DNA of 64,000 nucleotides from Meiothermus sp. Pnk-1. Its GTDB lineage: Bacteria; Deinococcota; Deinococci; Deinococcales; Thermaceae. The translations under genes were made by a program, and so were the position numbers. The stretch is taken from positions 1-64,000 of the forward strand of contig NZ_QKOB01000013.1 of the NCBI RefSeq assembly GCF_003226535.1, read 5' to 3'. The notes beneath the pieces were generated by a model, which saw only the letters and a list, made by a program, of their open reading frames with translations, searched no databases and was not told the DNA's origin. This document shows, piece after piece, positions 1 through 7,650 of the stretch. Position 1 is the first letter of the stretch. Each line of letters opens with the position of its first letter.

Positions 1-1
1 C

Positions 2-268
2 CTGGAAGACCTGGCTTCTCGCCTGCGCGAGAATATAGAGCGCCTCACCCCGGAAGAGAAGCAGGCCGTGGTGCGGGAGCTGGTGGAGGGGGTGACGGTG
101 CGTCCAGGAAAGGGAGAGATTGAAGTAGAGGTACGTTACCGGTTCGGGCAGATTGCACCTCACACGGGCAAGGATTCATCGCCGCCACCAGCAAAAATTT
201 TGCGGGAAAAGTCAGGCTGGCCTTGGCCCTCGAGACCGTCACCACCCCATCCTCCAGAGGCTGCCTGA
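2..268 (+). CDS. Large serine recombinase, C-terminal end (5' end outside window)
   Basis: Only the last ~88 codons are visible, in a frame open from base 2. The segment [15 protein letters not shown] followed by [19 protein letters not shown] and an IEVEVRYRF strand is the usual ending of large serine recombinases (integrases or transposases): a helical stretch, a conserved 'eek..lv..lv..V.v' helix and a final beta strand. The catalytic resolvase domain lies upstream, outside the window. From about base 161 the frame runs antisense through comM, so the last ~35 residues are probably encoded by the insertion target rather than the element. Whether the full gene is intact cannot be seen. Family call rests on pattern only. 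Confidence 0.6.
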   Translation: MEDLASRLRENIERLTPEEKQAVVRELVEGVTVRPGKGEIEVEVRYRFGQIAPHTGKDSSPPPAKILREKSGWPWPSRPSPPHPPEAA

Positions 269-1208
269 GCACCTCCAGCGCGTCGCGGGAGAACTCCGGG
301 AACTCGTCCATGAACAATACCCCCCGGTGGGCCAAGGAGATCTCGCCCGGCTTGGGCACCGAGCCCCCGCCGATGAGCCCGGCGTCGGAGATGGTGGAGT
401 GCGGGGCGCGGTAGGGGGGCGTGCGGATGAGCCCCCCGCCCACGAGCTTGCCCGCCGCCGAGTGGATGCGGGTAACTTCCAGGGCCTCTTCGCGGGAGAG
501 GGGCGGCAAAAGCCCCGGCATCCGCTTGGCCAGCATGGTCTTGCCCGAGCCCGGCGTGCCCACCATCAGCAGGTGGTGGCCCCCGGCGGCGGCGATCTCC
601 AAAGCCCGCTTGGCCTTGGCCTGTCCTCTCACGTCGAGCAGGTCGGGGACGGCCTCGAGCGCATCCACGCTCTCAGGGGGCGGGGTGGGCTCCAAGGAGC
701 ACTCGCCGGTGAGGAACCCAACCGCCTGGCGCAGGCTCTGAGGGCCATAGACCTCGACCCCCTCGATCAGGGCTGCCTCCCGCGCCGAGGCCGCGGGTAT
801 CAGCAGTTTGAAGCCCTCGGCCAGGGCGCCCAGGGCCAGGTTGACCCCGCCCGGCACGGCCCGCAGTTCCCCGTCCAGCCCCAGCTCCCCCGCCGCTGCA
901 ATCCCCTCGAGGCCAGCCTGCGGCACCACCCCCTGGGCGCACAGCAGCCCCAGGGCGATGGGCAGGTCGTAGTGGCTGCCCTCCTTGCGCTGCTCGGCGG
1001 GGGCCAGGTTGACCACTACCCGCCCCTGGGGGTAGGGAAAACCCGAATTCTTGAGCGCCGAGCGCACCCGTTCGCGCGATTCCTCCACGGCCTTGTCGGG
1101 CAGGCCGACGACGGTGTAGCTGGGCATCCCCGCGGAGACGTCCACCTCCACGGTGACGGGGAGGGCCTCGAGGCCGTAAAGGCTATAGGTTCGTACTTGG
1201 GCAAGCAT
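45..1208 (-). pseudogene. comM: ComM/YifB Mg-chelatase-like AAA+ ATPase, 3' truncated by an inserted element
   Basis: ComM is a hexameric helicase that promotes branch migration during natural transformation. The protein starts [18 protein letters not shown], has the N-terminal Lon-protease-like fold (residues ~1-170), Walker A GTPGSGKT (217-224) and Walker [11 protein letters not shown] (297-306). It loses homology exactly after NPCPC (345-349), where the family continues with a Cys-rich finger, sensor motifs and ~150 more residues. After base ~161 (minus strand reading leftward) the frame continues in element DNA and stops at 45, giving a 387-residue protein against a usual ~500. The C-terminal half must lie beyond the left edge if it still exists. 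Gene identity is sure; loss of function is inference. Confidence 0.88.
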
Positions 1209-1309
1209 CCGATTCCAGAGTCTATCCGAAAGATGCCGTCCTGTCGTGTCGCGGGTATATTGACAATTAGTATCAGATAGTGCAATTTGGGGATTGAAAG
1301 GAGGCTTTG

Positions 1310-1681
1310 ATGGCGGATGACGAAGTATTGACCCTCGAGGAAGCCGCGGCCCTGCTCAAGGTCAGCGAGACGCTGGTCTACCAGCTCGCCCGCTCGGGCA
1401 GCCTGCCGGGGCGCAAGGTGGGGCGGGAGTGGCGTTTTTTACGTTCGGCGCTGCTGGAGTGGCTCAGGGCTCCGGCGAAGGAGGAGGGCGTGAGGGAAGG
1501 CGTGGTGCAGCTCGACAGGTTCGGCGGGGAGTACAAGGTGGAGAACGGCCGGGAGCACGTGGCGATGTGGCTGCCGCTGAGCCTGGAGGAGAAGGAGCGG
1601 CTGCTCGAGAAGGCGCTGCGGGAGGGGCGGAGCCTCAGCGCGATGGTGGCCGACTATCTGCGGGAGTGGCTCGAGAAGTGA
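1310..1681 (+). CDS. Small regulator: excisionase-type HTH plus ribbon-helix-helix-like C-terminus
   Basis: A 123-residue protein. Residues ~7-52 form a MerR-like 'excisionase' helix-turn-helix ([20 protein letters not shown], then the [19 protein letters not shown] wing). Residues ~83-122 ([19 protein letters not shown], then [17 protein letters not shown]) fit a ribbon-helix-helix unit: one strand and two helices. The ATG at 1310 is preceded by AAAGGAGG with a 5-nt spacer, better than the TTG at 1307. It diverges from comM, about 100 nt away. A TTGACA at 1260-1265 could be its -35. A DNA-binding role is likely; the target is unknown. It is on the chromosomal side of the comM junction, so it is not obviously part of the element. 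Confidence 0.7.
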   Translation: MADDEVLTLEEAAALLKVSETLVYQLARSGSLPGRKVGREWRFLRSALLEWLRAPAKEEGVREGVVQLDRFGGEYKVENGREHVAMWLPLSLEEKERLLEKALREGRSLSAMVADYLREWLEK

Positions 1682-1690
1682 GCGCGGTTC

Positions 1691-1718
1691 TTGATGGCGC
1701 GGGCAGGCTCGGTACAAT
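1691..1718 (+). promoter_or_regulatory. Promoter of MFS gene, probably leaderless
   Basis: TTGATG (1691-1696), 16-nt spacer, TACAAT (1713-1718). The ATG at 1725 lies 6 nt after the -10 box, where transcription would start, so the mRNA probably has no 5' leader. No Shine-Dalgarno sequence is present. Confidence 0.55.
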
Positions 1719-1724
1719 GGCAAG

Positions 1725-2792
1725 ATGCGCCTTCGGCTGACCCTCGGAAGCGTCCTCTCCCTGTTTCTCTCCGGCATCATCGCGGCCAGTCCCGGAGGGC
1801 TTCTGCCCCAGTGGCAGGAGGCTTTCGAGGTGGGCTCGAGGCTCTCGCTGTACTTCAACCTGTACCTGGCGGGGCTGTTGGCGGGGCTAACCCTCTCCCG
1901 CCTCACCCCCGCGCGCCATCCGTGGTTTTCGCTGGCGATGGCCTTGGCCGGGCTGGGGCTGTTAGGGGTGGCTTCGGCACGGAGCTTCGAGACCATCCTG
2001 TGGGCGGCCTTCCCGCTGGGGTTGGGCGTGGGGGCGATCAACCTCAACGGCAACAGCCTGCCCGGCGAGCTCTACCCCGAGCGGCGCATGGTCGTGCTGA
2101 GCCAGGTCAACGCGGCTTTTGGCCTGGGGGCCATCGCCACGCCCTTTCTGGTGAGTCTCTTCCCTTGGCGTGAGGTCTTGGTGGTCTTTGCCCTGACGGC
2201 CTTGGCGGGGGCGCTGCTGGTGTGGAGGGCTCCGGCGGGCCAGGTGGTCAGGGTGGCCAATGGGCATGGGGTTGCGGGCTGGATGTGGCTGCTGGCGCTG
2301 GCGACCGCCATGTACGCCGGTCTCGAGCAGGGCTTTGCCACCTTCTCCGGGGCCTACTTTAAGGAGCTGGGCTACCCCACGGCGCTGGCGGGAGCCCTGC
2401 TCTCGCTGTACTGGGTGGCCTTCACCGTAGGGCGCCTGCTGTTGAGCTACTGGGTGGCCCGCGATCCCCTGCGGCACCTGACCTGGCTGGTCTGCGGGGC
2501 GGCAGGGGTGGCGCTGCTGTACTTCCTGCCACCCTTGCCGCTGCTATTCCCCCTGGCGGGGTTGCTGATCGGCCCCATCTTCACCACCCTCATGACCCTG
2601 GGCCAAGAGCGGATGGGCGTCAGCGCCGTGGCCTACGCGCTGTATGCCGGAGCCGGTGGAAGCACCTTGATTCCGGCGCTGTTGGCCCTGCTGCCGGTCA
2701 CGGGGGTTCCCTGGGGCCTGCTCGGGGCCAGCCTGGCCCTGCTGACCCTGACCCACAGCCTCAGGAGGCTCGATGCGCGCCTTGCTCTTTGA
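1725..2792 (+). CDS. Major facilitator superfamily transporter
   Basis: A 355-residue, very hydrophobic protein with about 11-12 membrane segments and a charged loop near residues 150-180 splitting it into two halves, as in MFS carriers. The first helix carries GLLPQWQEAF, typical of compact MFS proteins of the FucP/YfkF kind. The short length suggests minimal loops. Substrate unknown. The gene starts directly behind a -10 box and overlaps the next gene by 20 nt, so the transporter and the HAD phosphatase are translationally coupled and may act on related metabolites. Confidence 0.75.
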   Translation: MRLRLTLGSVLSLFLSGIIAASPGGLLPQWQEAFEVGSRLSLYFNLYLAGLLAGLTLSRLTPARHPWFSLAMALAGLGLLGVASARSFETILWAAFPLGLGVGAINLNGNSLPGELYPERRMVVLSQVNAAFGLGAIATPFLVSLFPWREVLVVFALTALAGALLVWRAPAGQVVRVANGHGVAGWMWLLALATAMYAGLEQGFATFSGAYFKELGYPTALAGALLSLYWVAFTVGRLLLSYWVARDPLRHLTWLVCGAAGVALLYFLPPLPLLFPLAGLLIGPIFTTLMTLGQERMGVSAVAYALYAGAGGSTLIPALLALLPVTGVPWGLLGASLALLTLTHSLRRLDARLAL

Positions 2793-3414
2793 CCTCGACG
2801 GCACCTTGGCCGACACCGACCGCCTGCACGAGCAGGCCTGGCTCGAGGTCCTGCTCCCCCACGGCATCCGGGGGGATCACGCCTTCTACCAGCAGCACAT
2901 CAGCGGCCACCTCAACCCCGAGATCGTATCCCGGCTGCTGCCCCACCTCTCGCCACTCGAGCGCACCGCCTTGATCGAGGCCAAAGAGCAGCGCTTTCGC
3001 GAGCTAGCGCAAGATCTGGAGGCCCTGCCGGGGCTGGAGGAGCTGTGGCGCTGGGCGAGGGAGCGGGGCTTGGCGCTGGCCTTGGTGACCAACGCCCCGC
3101 GCTCCAACGCCGAGCACGTGCTCCAGGCGCTAGGCCTGGAGTTCGACCTGGTGGTGCTGGCCGAGGAGCTGGCCGCCGGGAAGCCCGATCCCCTGCCCTA
3201 CCGCACCGCCCTAGAGCGGCTGGGGCTGGAGCCCGCCGAGGCCCTGGCCTTCGAGGACTCCCCCTCAGGAGTGAGGGCCGCCGTAGAGGCGGGGATTCCT
3301 ACCATTGGCCTCACCACCGGCCATCCCCCCGAAGCCCTAAAACGCGCCGGGGCCTTTCTCCTCGTTAGGAATTTCCGCGATCCCCAGCTGTGGAAGCAGC
3401 TCGAGCGGAGCTAG
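2773..3414 (+). CDS. HAD-superfamily hydrolase, beta-phosphoglucomutase-like
   Basis: A 213-residue HAD protein. Motif I is LLFDLDGTLADTD near the N-terminus (nucleophile and acid/base aspartates); motif II is VTNAPRS (~residue 99), motif III the KPDPLPY lysine (~137), motif IV AFEDSPSG (~159). The helical cap between residues ~15 and 85 places it in subfamily I with phosphoglycolate phosphatases and beta-phosphoglucomutases. Likely a sugar-phosphate phosphatase or mutase; substrate cannot be read from sequence. It overlaps the upstream MFS gene and ends convergent with the epimerase gene, overlapping it by 4 nt. Confidence 0.8.
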   Translation: MRALLFDLDGTLADTDRLHEQAWLEVLLPHGIRGDHAFYQQHISGHLNPEIVSRLLPHLSPLERTALIEAKEQRFRELAQDLEALPGLEELWRWARERGLALALVTNAPRSNAEHVLQALGLEFDLVVLAEELAAGKPDPLPYRTALERLGLEPAEALAFEDSPSGVRAAVEAGIPTIGLTTGHPPEALKRAGAFLLVRNFRDPQLWKQLERS

Positions 3415-4487
3415 AGGGCATATTGCGCGAACGCCGCTTCGTCAAAGCGGCACCGCACCAGGTCTTCCCAGTACAGCCAGCCCTCCCGAAGCGGAGGGAA
3501 CTCCAAAAAACCCCCCTCCGCCTTGAGATGGAAGGAGAGTTCACTGGGTTCATCCACCCCTTCCTGAAAAGCCAGCAGGGCCGTCTGCCAGGCCCCGAAG
3601 CTCGACTGGGCCTGGGAACCGACCATTGCCCGCTTGCCCGCTTGTCGCGCCAGGGTCAGCATCTCCAGCGTCCAGGTGACCCCGCTGCGCGCGGGTTTGA
3701 GGTTCAAGACGTCGAAGGTGTCGAGCAGCAGTTCGCGGCGCAGGTCGCGCAGGGTGAAGCACGAATCATCGGCGATGATCGGCAAAATCTCCGCCGCCCT
3801 GAGCCTTTTCCGGGCCAAGACCTCCTCCGCGGGCAGGGGTTCTTCGACGTACAAAAGCCCGGCCTTGGCCCACTCCCGTAGATAGGCCTCGGCCTCCTCG
3901 AGGCCCAGGGTCTCGTTGGCATCGGCATAAAGGGCGATGTCGGGAAAGCGTTGGCGGAGCAGGGCAAGGCGCTCGAGGTCGCCTACCAGGTCGCGGCCCA
4001 CCTTCACCTTGAGCACCCGCACCCCCGCCTCGTAGACCGCTTTTGCGTCTGCTAGCATCTCCTCGGGGTCGGCGATCCCCAGGATATAGCTCACCCGGAC
4101 CCGCCGGTGGTGGGGCTCCAGCACCCCCCATAACTCCTGTCCCTGGCTCCTCGCCCAGGCTTCCCAGATCGCGGTGTCAAGGCCACCTTTGGCGGTATGG
4201 TTGCCGGGGAAGCCCTCCAGCACCGCCCGGATTCGCAAGGTGTCCTCGGCCTCGAGCCCCAGAAGCCGGGGCGTGAGGTACTCGAGCGCCGCCCGTACGC
4301 TCCCCACCGTCTCGCCGTAGATGGTTGGGCGGGGGGGGATCTCGGCCCGCCCAATGGCGCCGTCGGAGAGCTCGACCTCGACCAGGAGGTGCTCGAGGTC
4401 GGTCAGCTCGCTCGATTTGCCCCAGCGCAAAGCCCCTTTGAGGGGAAGCCGGAAGGGCCGGAGGGTGATGCGGGTGATGCGGGCCAT
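3411..4487 (-). CDS. Enolase-superfamily enzyme, probable dipeptide epimerase or muconate-lactonizing/OSBS-like
   Basis: A 358-residue member of the muconate-lactonizing subgroup. It has the KxK motif in VLKVKVG (~residue 161), metal ligands in YADANE, YVEEPL and IIADDS, and the opposite catalytic lysine in LNLKPARSG (~263). This pattern is shared by L-Ala-D/L-Glu epimerases, N-acylamino-acid racemases and o-succinylbenzoate synthases. No men genes are nearby, so a peptide or amino-acid epimerase role is favoured but not shown. It follows the P-loop gene on the same strand (10-nt gap), so the two are probably co-transcribed. Confidence 0.75.
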   Translation of the reverse strand: MARITRITLRPFRLPLKGALRWGKSSELTDLEHLLVEVELSDGAIGRAEIPPRPTIYGETVGSVRAALEYLTPRLLGLEAEDTLRIRAVLEGFPGNHTAKGGLDTAIWEAWARSQGQELWGVLEPHHRRVRVSYILGIADPEEMLADAKAVYEAGVRVLKVKVGRDLVGDLERLALLRQRFPDIALYADANETLGLEEAEAYLREWAKAGLLYVEEPLPAEEVLARKRLRAAEILPIIADDSCFTLRDLRRELLLDTFDVLNLKPARSGVTWTLEMLTLARQAGKRAMVGSQAQSSFGAWQTALLAFQEGVDEPSELSFHLKAEGGFLEFPPLREGWLYWEDLVRCRFDEAAFAQYAL

Positions 4488-4497
4488 AGGCTAAACG

Positions 4498-5238
4498 CTA
4501 TAGAGGCGAGCCGCGAAACGCAAGACGCCCTACGAAACTCCGGATGGCCTCGACTTCCTCTTCGATCGTCAAGGCCTCGGTGTCGAGGAAGAGGGCCCGG
4601 GGGCTATTTTGCAAGACCTGGCGGGCTCCTTCGGGGTCGTAGTTCTTGCGCTCCTCCGCCACGATCTTGAGCTTGGCGATGAGGTCTTCGGGGGGGATGC
4701 CCCAGGAGAGGGCTTGCTCGAGCTCATCCTGCGAAAGCACTCCCTGGGCCAGCTCGTGGATGGCCTTCAAGTCGGCGGAGCCTACCTGCATTTGGTCGAA
4801 GCTGTCCCTTCGGTGCAGCAACCGCGACAGCCGGGTCAGGTCTTTCGCCTCGAGGACGATAAAGTAGCTTTTAGGAAGGTGCTCGAGGGCATAGCCCACC
4901 TCGGCCCTGCCCCGCAGCCCGTCGAACAGCAAGGGCCAGGTGGGCCGGGCATGCGCGTTTGCCAGCGCCTCGGCGACCCCGCCGGGGTGCTCCTCACGGA
5001 AGCGGCGGGTGAGCGCGAAGCGCGCGGCGCGGTCGAGGGGGGGCTTAGCCCCGAAAAGCGGCAACACGTAGCGGTCCACTACCTCGCGGCGGTCGGGGAG
5101 GGTGGGGTACTCGAGGGCACGCAACACGCTCGACTTACCCACCCCGGTAAGGCCGACCAATACCAGCAAAGGCAAGTCGCGAAGCGGAGCGGCGTCGGCA
5201 GGGTGGGGCTCGCCGGGAAGATACAGCGGATGAAGCAT
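4498..5238 (-). CDS. P-loop NTPase of unknown function
   Basis: A 246-residue protein starting MLHPLYLPGEPHP. It has Walker A GLTGVGKS (~residue 30) right after a hydrophobic strand, and a possible Walker B strand in YFIVLEAKDL. The C-terminal third is charged and helical and ends LFLDTEALTIEEEVEAIRSF. No specific family is recognised; the layout recalls nucleoside-kinase-like ATPases. The start at 5238 is chosen because a TTTAAT box lies 6 nt upstream, as for other leaderless genes here; a longer frame to 5292 has no support. Upstream of the epimerase gene, probably in one operon. Confidence 0.6.
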   Translation of the reverse strand: MLHPLYLPGEPHPADAAPLRDLPLLVLVGLTGVGKSSVLRALEYPTLPDRREVVDRYVLPLFGAKPPLDRAARFALTRRFREEHPGGVAEALANAHARPTWPLLFDGLRGRAEVGYALEHLPKSYFIVLEAKDLTRLSRLLHRRDSFDQMQVGSADLKAIHELAQGVLSQDELEQALSWGIPPEDLIAKLKIVAEERKNYDPEGARQVLQNSPRALFLDTEALTIEEEVEAIRSFVGRLAFRGSPL

Positions 5239-5355
5239 GCGGCCATTAAACCTCAAGTTTTTGTGAGCATGGGCAAACCCGGGCCACCCCACTCCCTTGC
5301 TATGATGGGGCGATTCCGCACCCGCTGCGCTGCGGCGGGGCGTCTGGAGGAGACG

Positions 5356-5856
5356 ATGAAGAGAATGCTCGCCACCCTTACCGTGCTCGCCGGTCTGGCC
5401 GCCGCCCAGGCCCCCGCCTACCCCGAGAACACCGTCGGGGTGGGGTATGGCTTCAACCGGGGCCTCACCCTCCAGGGCAGCCTGGGCCTGCCCTTCAGCC
5501 CCTTGGGCATCGACACCGGGCTGGACGTGGAAGCCATCCTGCCCAATGCCCCCTCAGTATGGGTGCTGGCCAAGGCTAATTTGCTGCCCGCGCTGACCGT
5601 AGGCGATCTTCCCATGTCGGTGGGGCTGGGGCTCGATCTGCGCTATATCAATAGCGGATTCGGTATTCACCTGGAGCCGCTGGCTACCCTCGAGGTCCCC
5701 GGTGGAGCCATCTCCGCGTCCCTGGGGCTGGGCTACCAGGATGGTTTCCACCTGGCCTACGGGCTAGGGGCGCGATTTTACTTAGATCCAGTAGCCCTGG
5801 AAGCGGCCACCTCCGATCGCTACCCGCTGAAGATCTCGCTGCTGTACCTGTGGTAA
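5356..5856 (+). CDS. Secreted protein, possibly a small outer-membrane barrel
   Basis: A 166-residue protein with a signal peptide (MKRMLATLTVLAGLAAAQA) cleaved near residue 18. The mature part alternates polar and hydrophobic residues in short strands rich in Gly (GVGYGFNRGLTLQGSLGLPF, GLGLDLRYINSGFGIHLEP, GLGYQDGFHLAYGLGARFYL) and ends in LLYLW, an aromatic C-terminus typical of outer-membrane beta barrels. No catalytic motif is seen. ATG at 5356 follows GGAGGAG with good spacing. Envelope location is inferred; the family is not recognised. Confidence 0.6.
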   Translation: MKRMLATLTVLAGLAAAQAPAYPENTVGVGYGFNRGLTLQGSLGLPFSPLGIDTGLDVEAILPNAPSVWVLAKANLLPALTVGDLPMSVGLGLDLRYINSGFGIHLEPLATLEVPGGAISASLGLGYQDGFHLAYGLGARFYLDPVALEAATSDRYPLKISLLYLW

Positions 5857-5921
5857 GGCAGGGAGCTGAACTTGGTCGGGTAGACTGATTCGGGCGGCGA
5901 GTCCAGCCTCCCGGTGCAGTT

Positions 5922-6800
5922 ATGACCTCGAGACCCACAGCTTTTCCCGCCCGACCCAAGAGGGCCTGGCGCTTTAACCCGGCCCACCTTTTCGCCCTGC
6001 CCGCCATCGGGCTGCTGGCGCTGTTCATCCTCTATCCCTTTCTCGACGTGCTGCGGTTTTCCACCTGGGATTGGTCAGGCCTGAGCGAACCCAAGGAGGT
6101 GGGGCTGGAAAACTACCGCCGGATCCTCACCGACGCGGCCTTCTGGGCTAGCCTGCGCACCACCTTGTACTTCATGGCCATGGCCCTGCCGGCTTTCGTG
6201 CTGCTGGCCGTGCTGCTGGCCTTGGCCCTGGACGGCCAGCGCTACGAGCGCCCGGTCAAGGCGCTGTTGTTCCTGCCGGGGCTGGTCACGCTGGGGGGGG
6301 CTACCCTCTCCTGGTACACCCTCTTCGCCCCCGAGTACGGGGCTCTAGCCGCCCTTGTCCCCATCCCCCGCTGGGACCAGGAGGCGTTCTGGGCCTTGGT
6401 GTTGGTGGTGCTCTTCACCCTGTGGCGGCACGTGGGGTACGGGGTGCTGGTGGTCTCGGCGCGGCTCAAAGCGATCCCCAGGACGCTTCTGGAGGCCGCA
6501 GCGGTGGACGGCGCTAGCGCCGCCCAGGCCTTCCGCTACATCACCCTGCCCCTGCTCCGCCCCGCCGTTACCTTCTTGCTGGTCATCGGCACGGTGCTGG
6601 CCTTGCAGTCGTATAGCGCGGTGTTTTTGCTCACCCGTGGAGGCCCCTTCGGGGGTACCCGGGTGCTCGGCTACTACCTTTACGAGAGTGGCTTCGAGAA
6701 CTTCCGGCTAGGCTACGCCGCCGCCGTCACGGTGATCGTGCTGGTCCTGACCCTCAGCTTCGCCTACGCCCAGGCCCGGTTGCTGCGGGAGGGCGAATGA
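5922..6800 (+). CDS. ABC sugar/glycerol-phosphate transporter permease, UgpA/MalF type
   Basis: A 292-residue inner-membrane permease with six predicted helices after a basic N-terminus. The EAA loop that contacts the ATPase is EAAAVDGASAAQAFRYITLP (~residues 190-209). It belongs to the CUT1 family. The neighbouring binding proteins look like UgpB, which favours glycerol-3-phosphate, glycerophosphodiesters or a related polyol phosphate over plain sugars. It overlaps the second permease by 4 nt (ATGA). No ATPase gene lies in the cluster. Confidence 0.85.
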   Translation: MTSRPTAFPARPKRAWRFNPAHLFALPAIGLLALFILYPFLDVLRFSTWDWSGLSEPKEVGLENYRRILTDAAFWASLRTTLYFMAMALPAFVLLAVLLALALDGQRYERPVKALLFLPGLVTLGGATLSWYTLFAPEYGALAALVPIPRWDQEAFWALVLVVLFTLWRHVGYGVLVVSARLKAIPRTLLEAAAVDGASAAQAFRYITLPLLRPAVTFLLVIGTVLALQSYSAVFLLTRGGPFGGTRVLGYYLYESGFENFRLGYAAAVTVIVLVLTLSFAYAQARLLREGE

Positions 6801-7570
6801 TCCGCCACCTCTTCGTCTCGATCACCGCCCTTTTGGTCGCCCTGCCCTTTTTGTGGATGGCCTTCGCCGCCTTTATCCCGCAGGAGATCGTGTATTCGGG
6901 AGAACTGTTCCGCCGCTTCGGCTTTACCCTGGCGAACTTCCAGGTGCTGGCCAAGGAGGGGTTTTGGGGGCGGATGGGATTTTCGCTGGTGGTCTCGAGC
7001 CTGGTCACTTTTTTGCAGCTCTTCACGGCTTTTCTGGCCGCCTACGCGATCAAGGAAGGGCTCCGGGTGCTCCCCTTCTTCCTGCTCTTGCTGGCCGTAC
7101 CCGCCGAGCTATTGCTGGTTCCCCTGTACGGCCTGCTCAAGGGCCTGCACCTGCTCGATACGGTCTGGGCCCTGATCCTGCCCTTCGCAGCCAGCCCTTT
7201 CACGGTATTTTTGCTCTATGGGGCGATGCGCTCGATCCCCGAGGAGCTGCTCGAGGCCGCCCGGCTAGACGGGGCGGGGCACCGCGTTTTGCTCAGCCGC
7301 ATCCTCTTCCCCCTTATGCGCCCTACGCTGGTGGCCGCCGGGGTGCTGGCCTTCGCCGCGCACTGGAACCTGGTGCTCTATCCGCGCGTCGTGGCCGGGG
7401 AGGAATGGAAAACCGTGCAGACTTGGCTCACCGACCTCCAACGTAAATACCCCGCCGACTGGGGGATCCTCTCGGCGGCGGCTTTGGCGGCTACGCTCCC
7501 GCTGGTGCTCGTCTATCTGGCCTACGAACGGCGGGTGGTGGAGAGCGTGGAGGAAGGCTTGAAGGGGTAG
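6797..7570 (+). CDS. ABC transporter permease, UgpE/MalG type
   Basis: A 257-residue partner permease with six predicted helices and the EAA loop EAARLDGAGHRVLLSRILFP (~residues 152-171). The segment LLLVPLYGLLKGLHLLDTVW is typical of MalG-type subunits. Start codon overlaps the stop of the preceding permease, giving strict coupling and equal dosage, as expected for a heterodimeric channel. The first of two binding-protein genes follows after 80 nt. Confidence 0.85.
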   Translation: MIRHLFVSITALLVALPFLWMAFAAFIPQEIVYSGELFRRFGFTLANFQVLAKEGFWGRMGFSLVVSSLVTFLQLFTAFLAAYAIKEGLRVLPFFLLLLAVPAELLLVPLYGLLKGLHLLDTVWALILPFAASPFTVFLLYGAMRSIPEELLEAARLDGAGHRVLLSRILFPLMRPTLVAAGVLAFAAHWNLVLYPRVVAGEEWKTVQTWLTDLQRKYPADWGILSAAALAATLPLVLVYLAYERRVVESVEEGLKG

Positions 7571-7650
7571 ATGCAGCCGCCAAACTTCTCAAACATCTTC
7601 GTGGCAAACTGGCTAGGGGTCGGGGCATCCCTCCGGCCTTCGAGGTGAAC

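Noticed and set aside
153-1280. Long plus-strand frame (375 codons) opposite comM
   Set aside because: It is the antisense shadow of comM in GC-rich DNA; its protein is rich in Gly, Arg and His with no domain and no start signal.
1429-1740. 103-codon frame inside the small regulator gene
   Set aside because: Ala/Gly/Arg-rich shadow of the regulator frame, no ribosome site.
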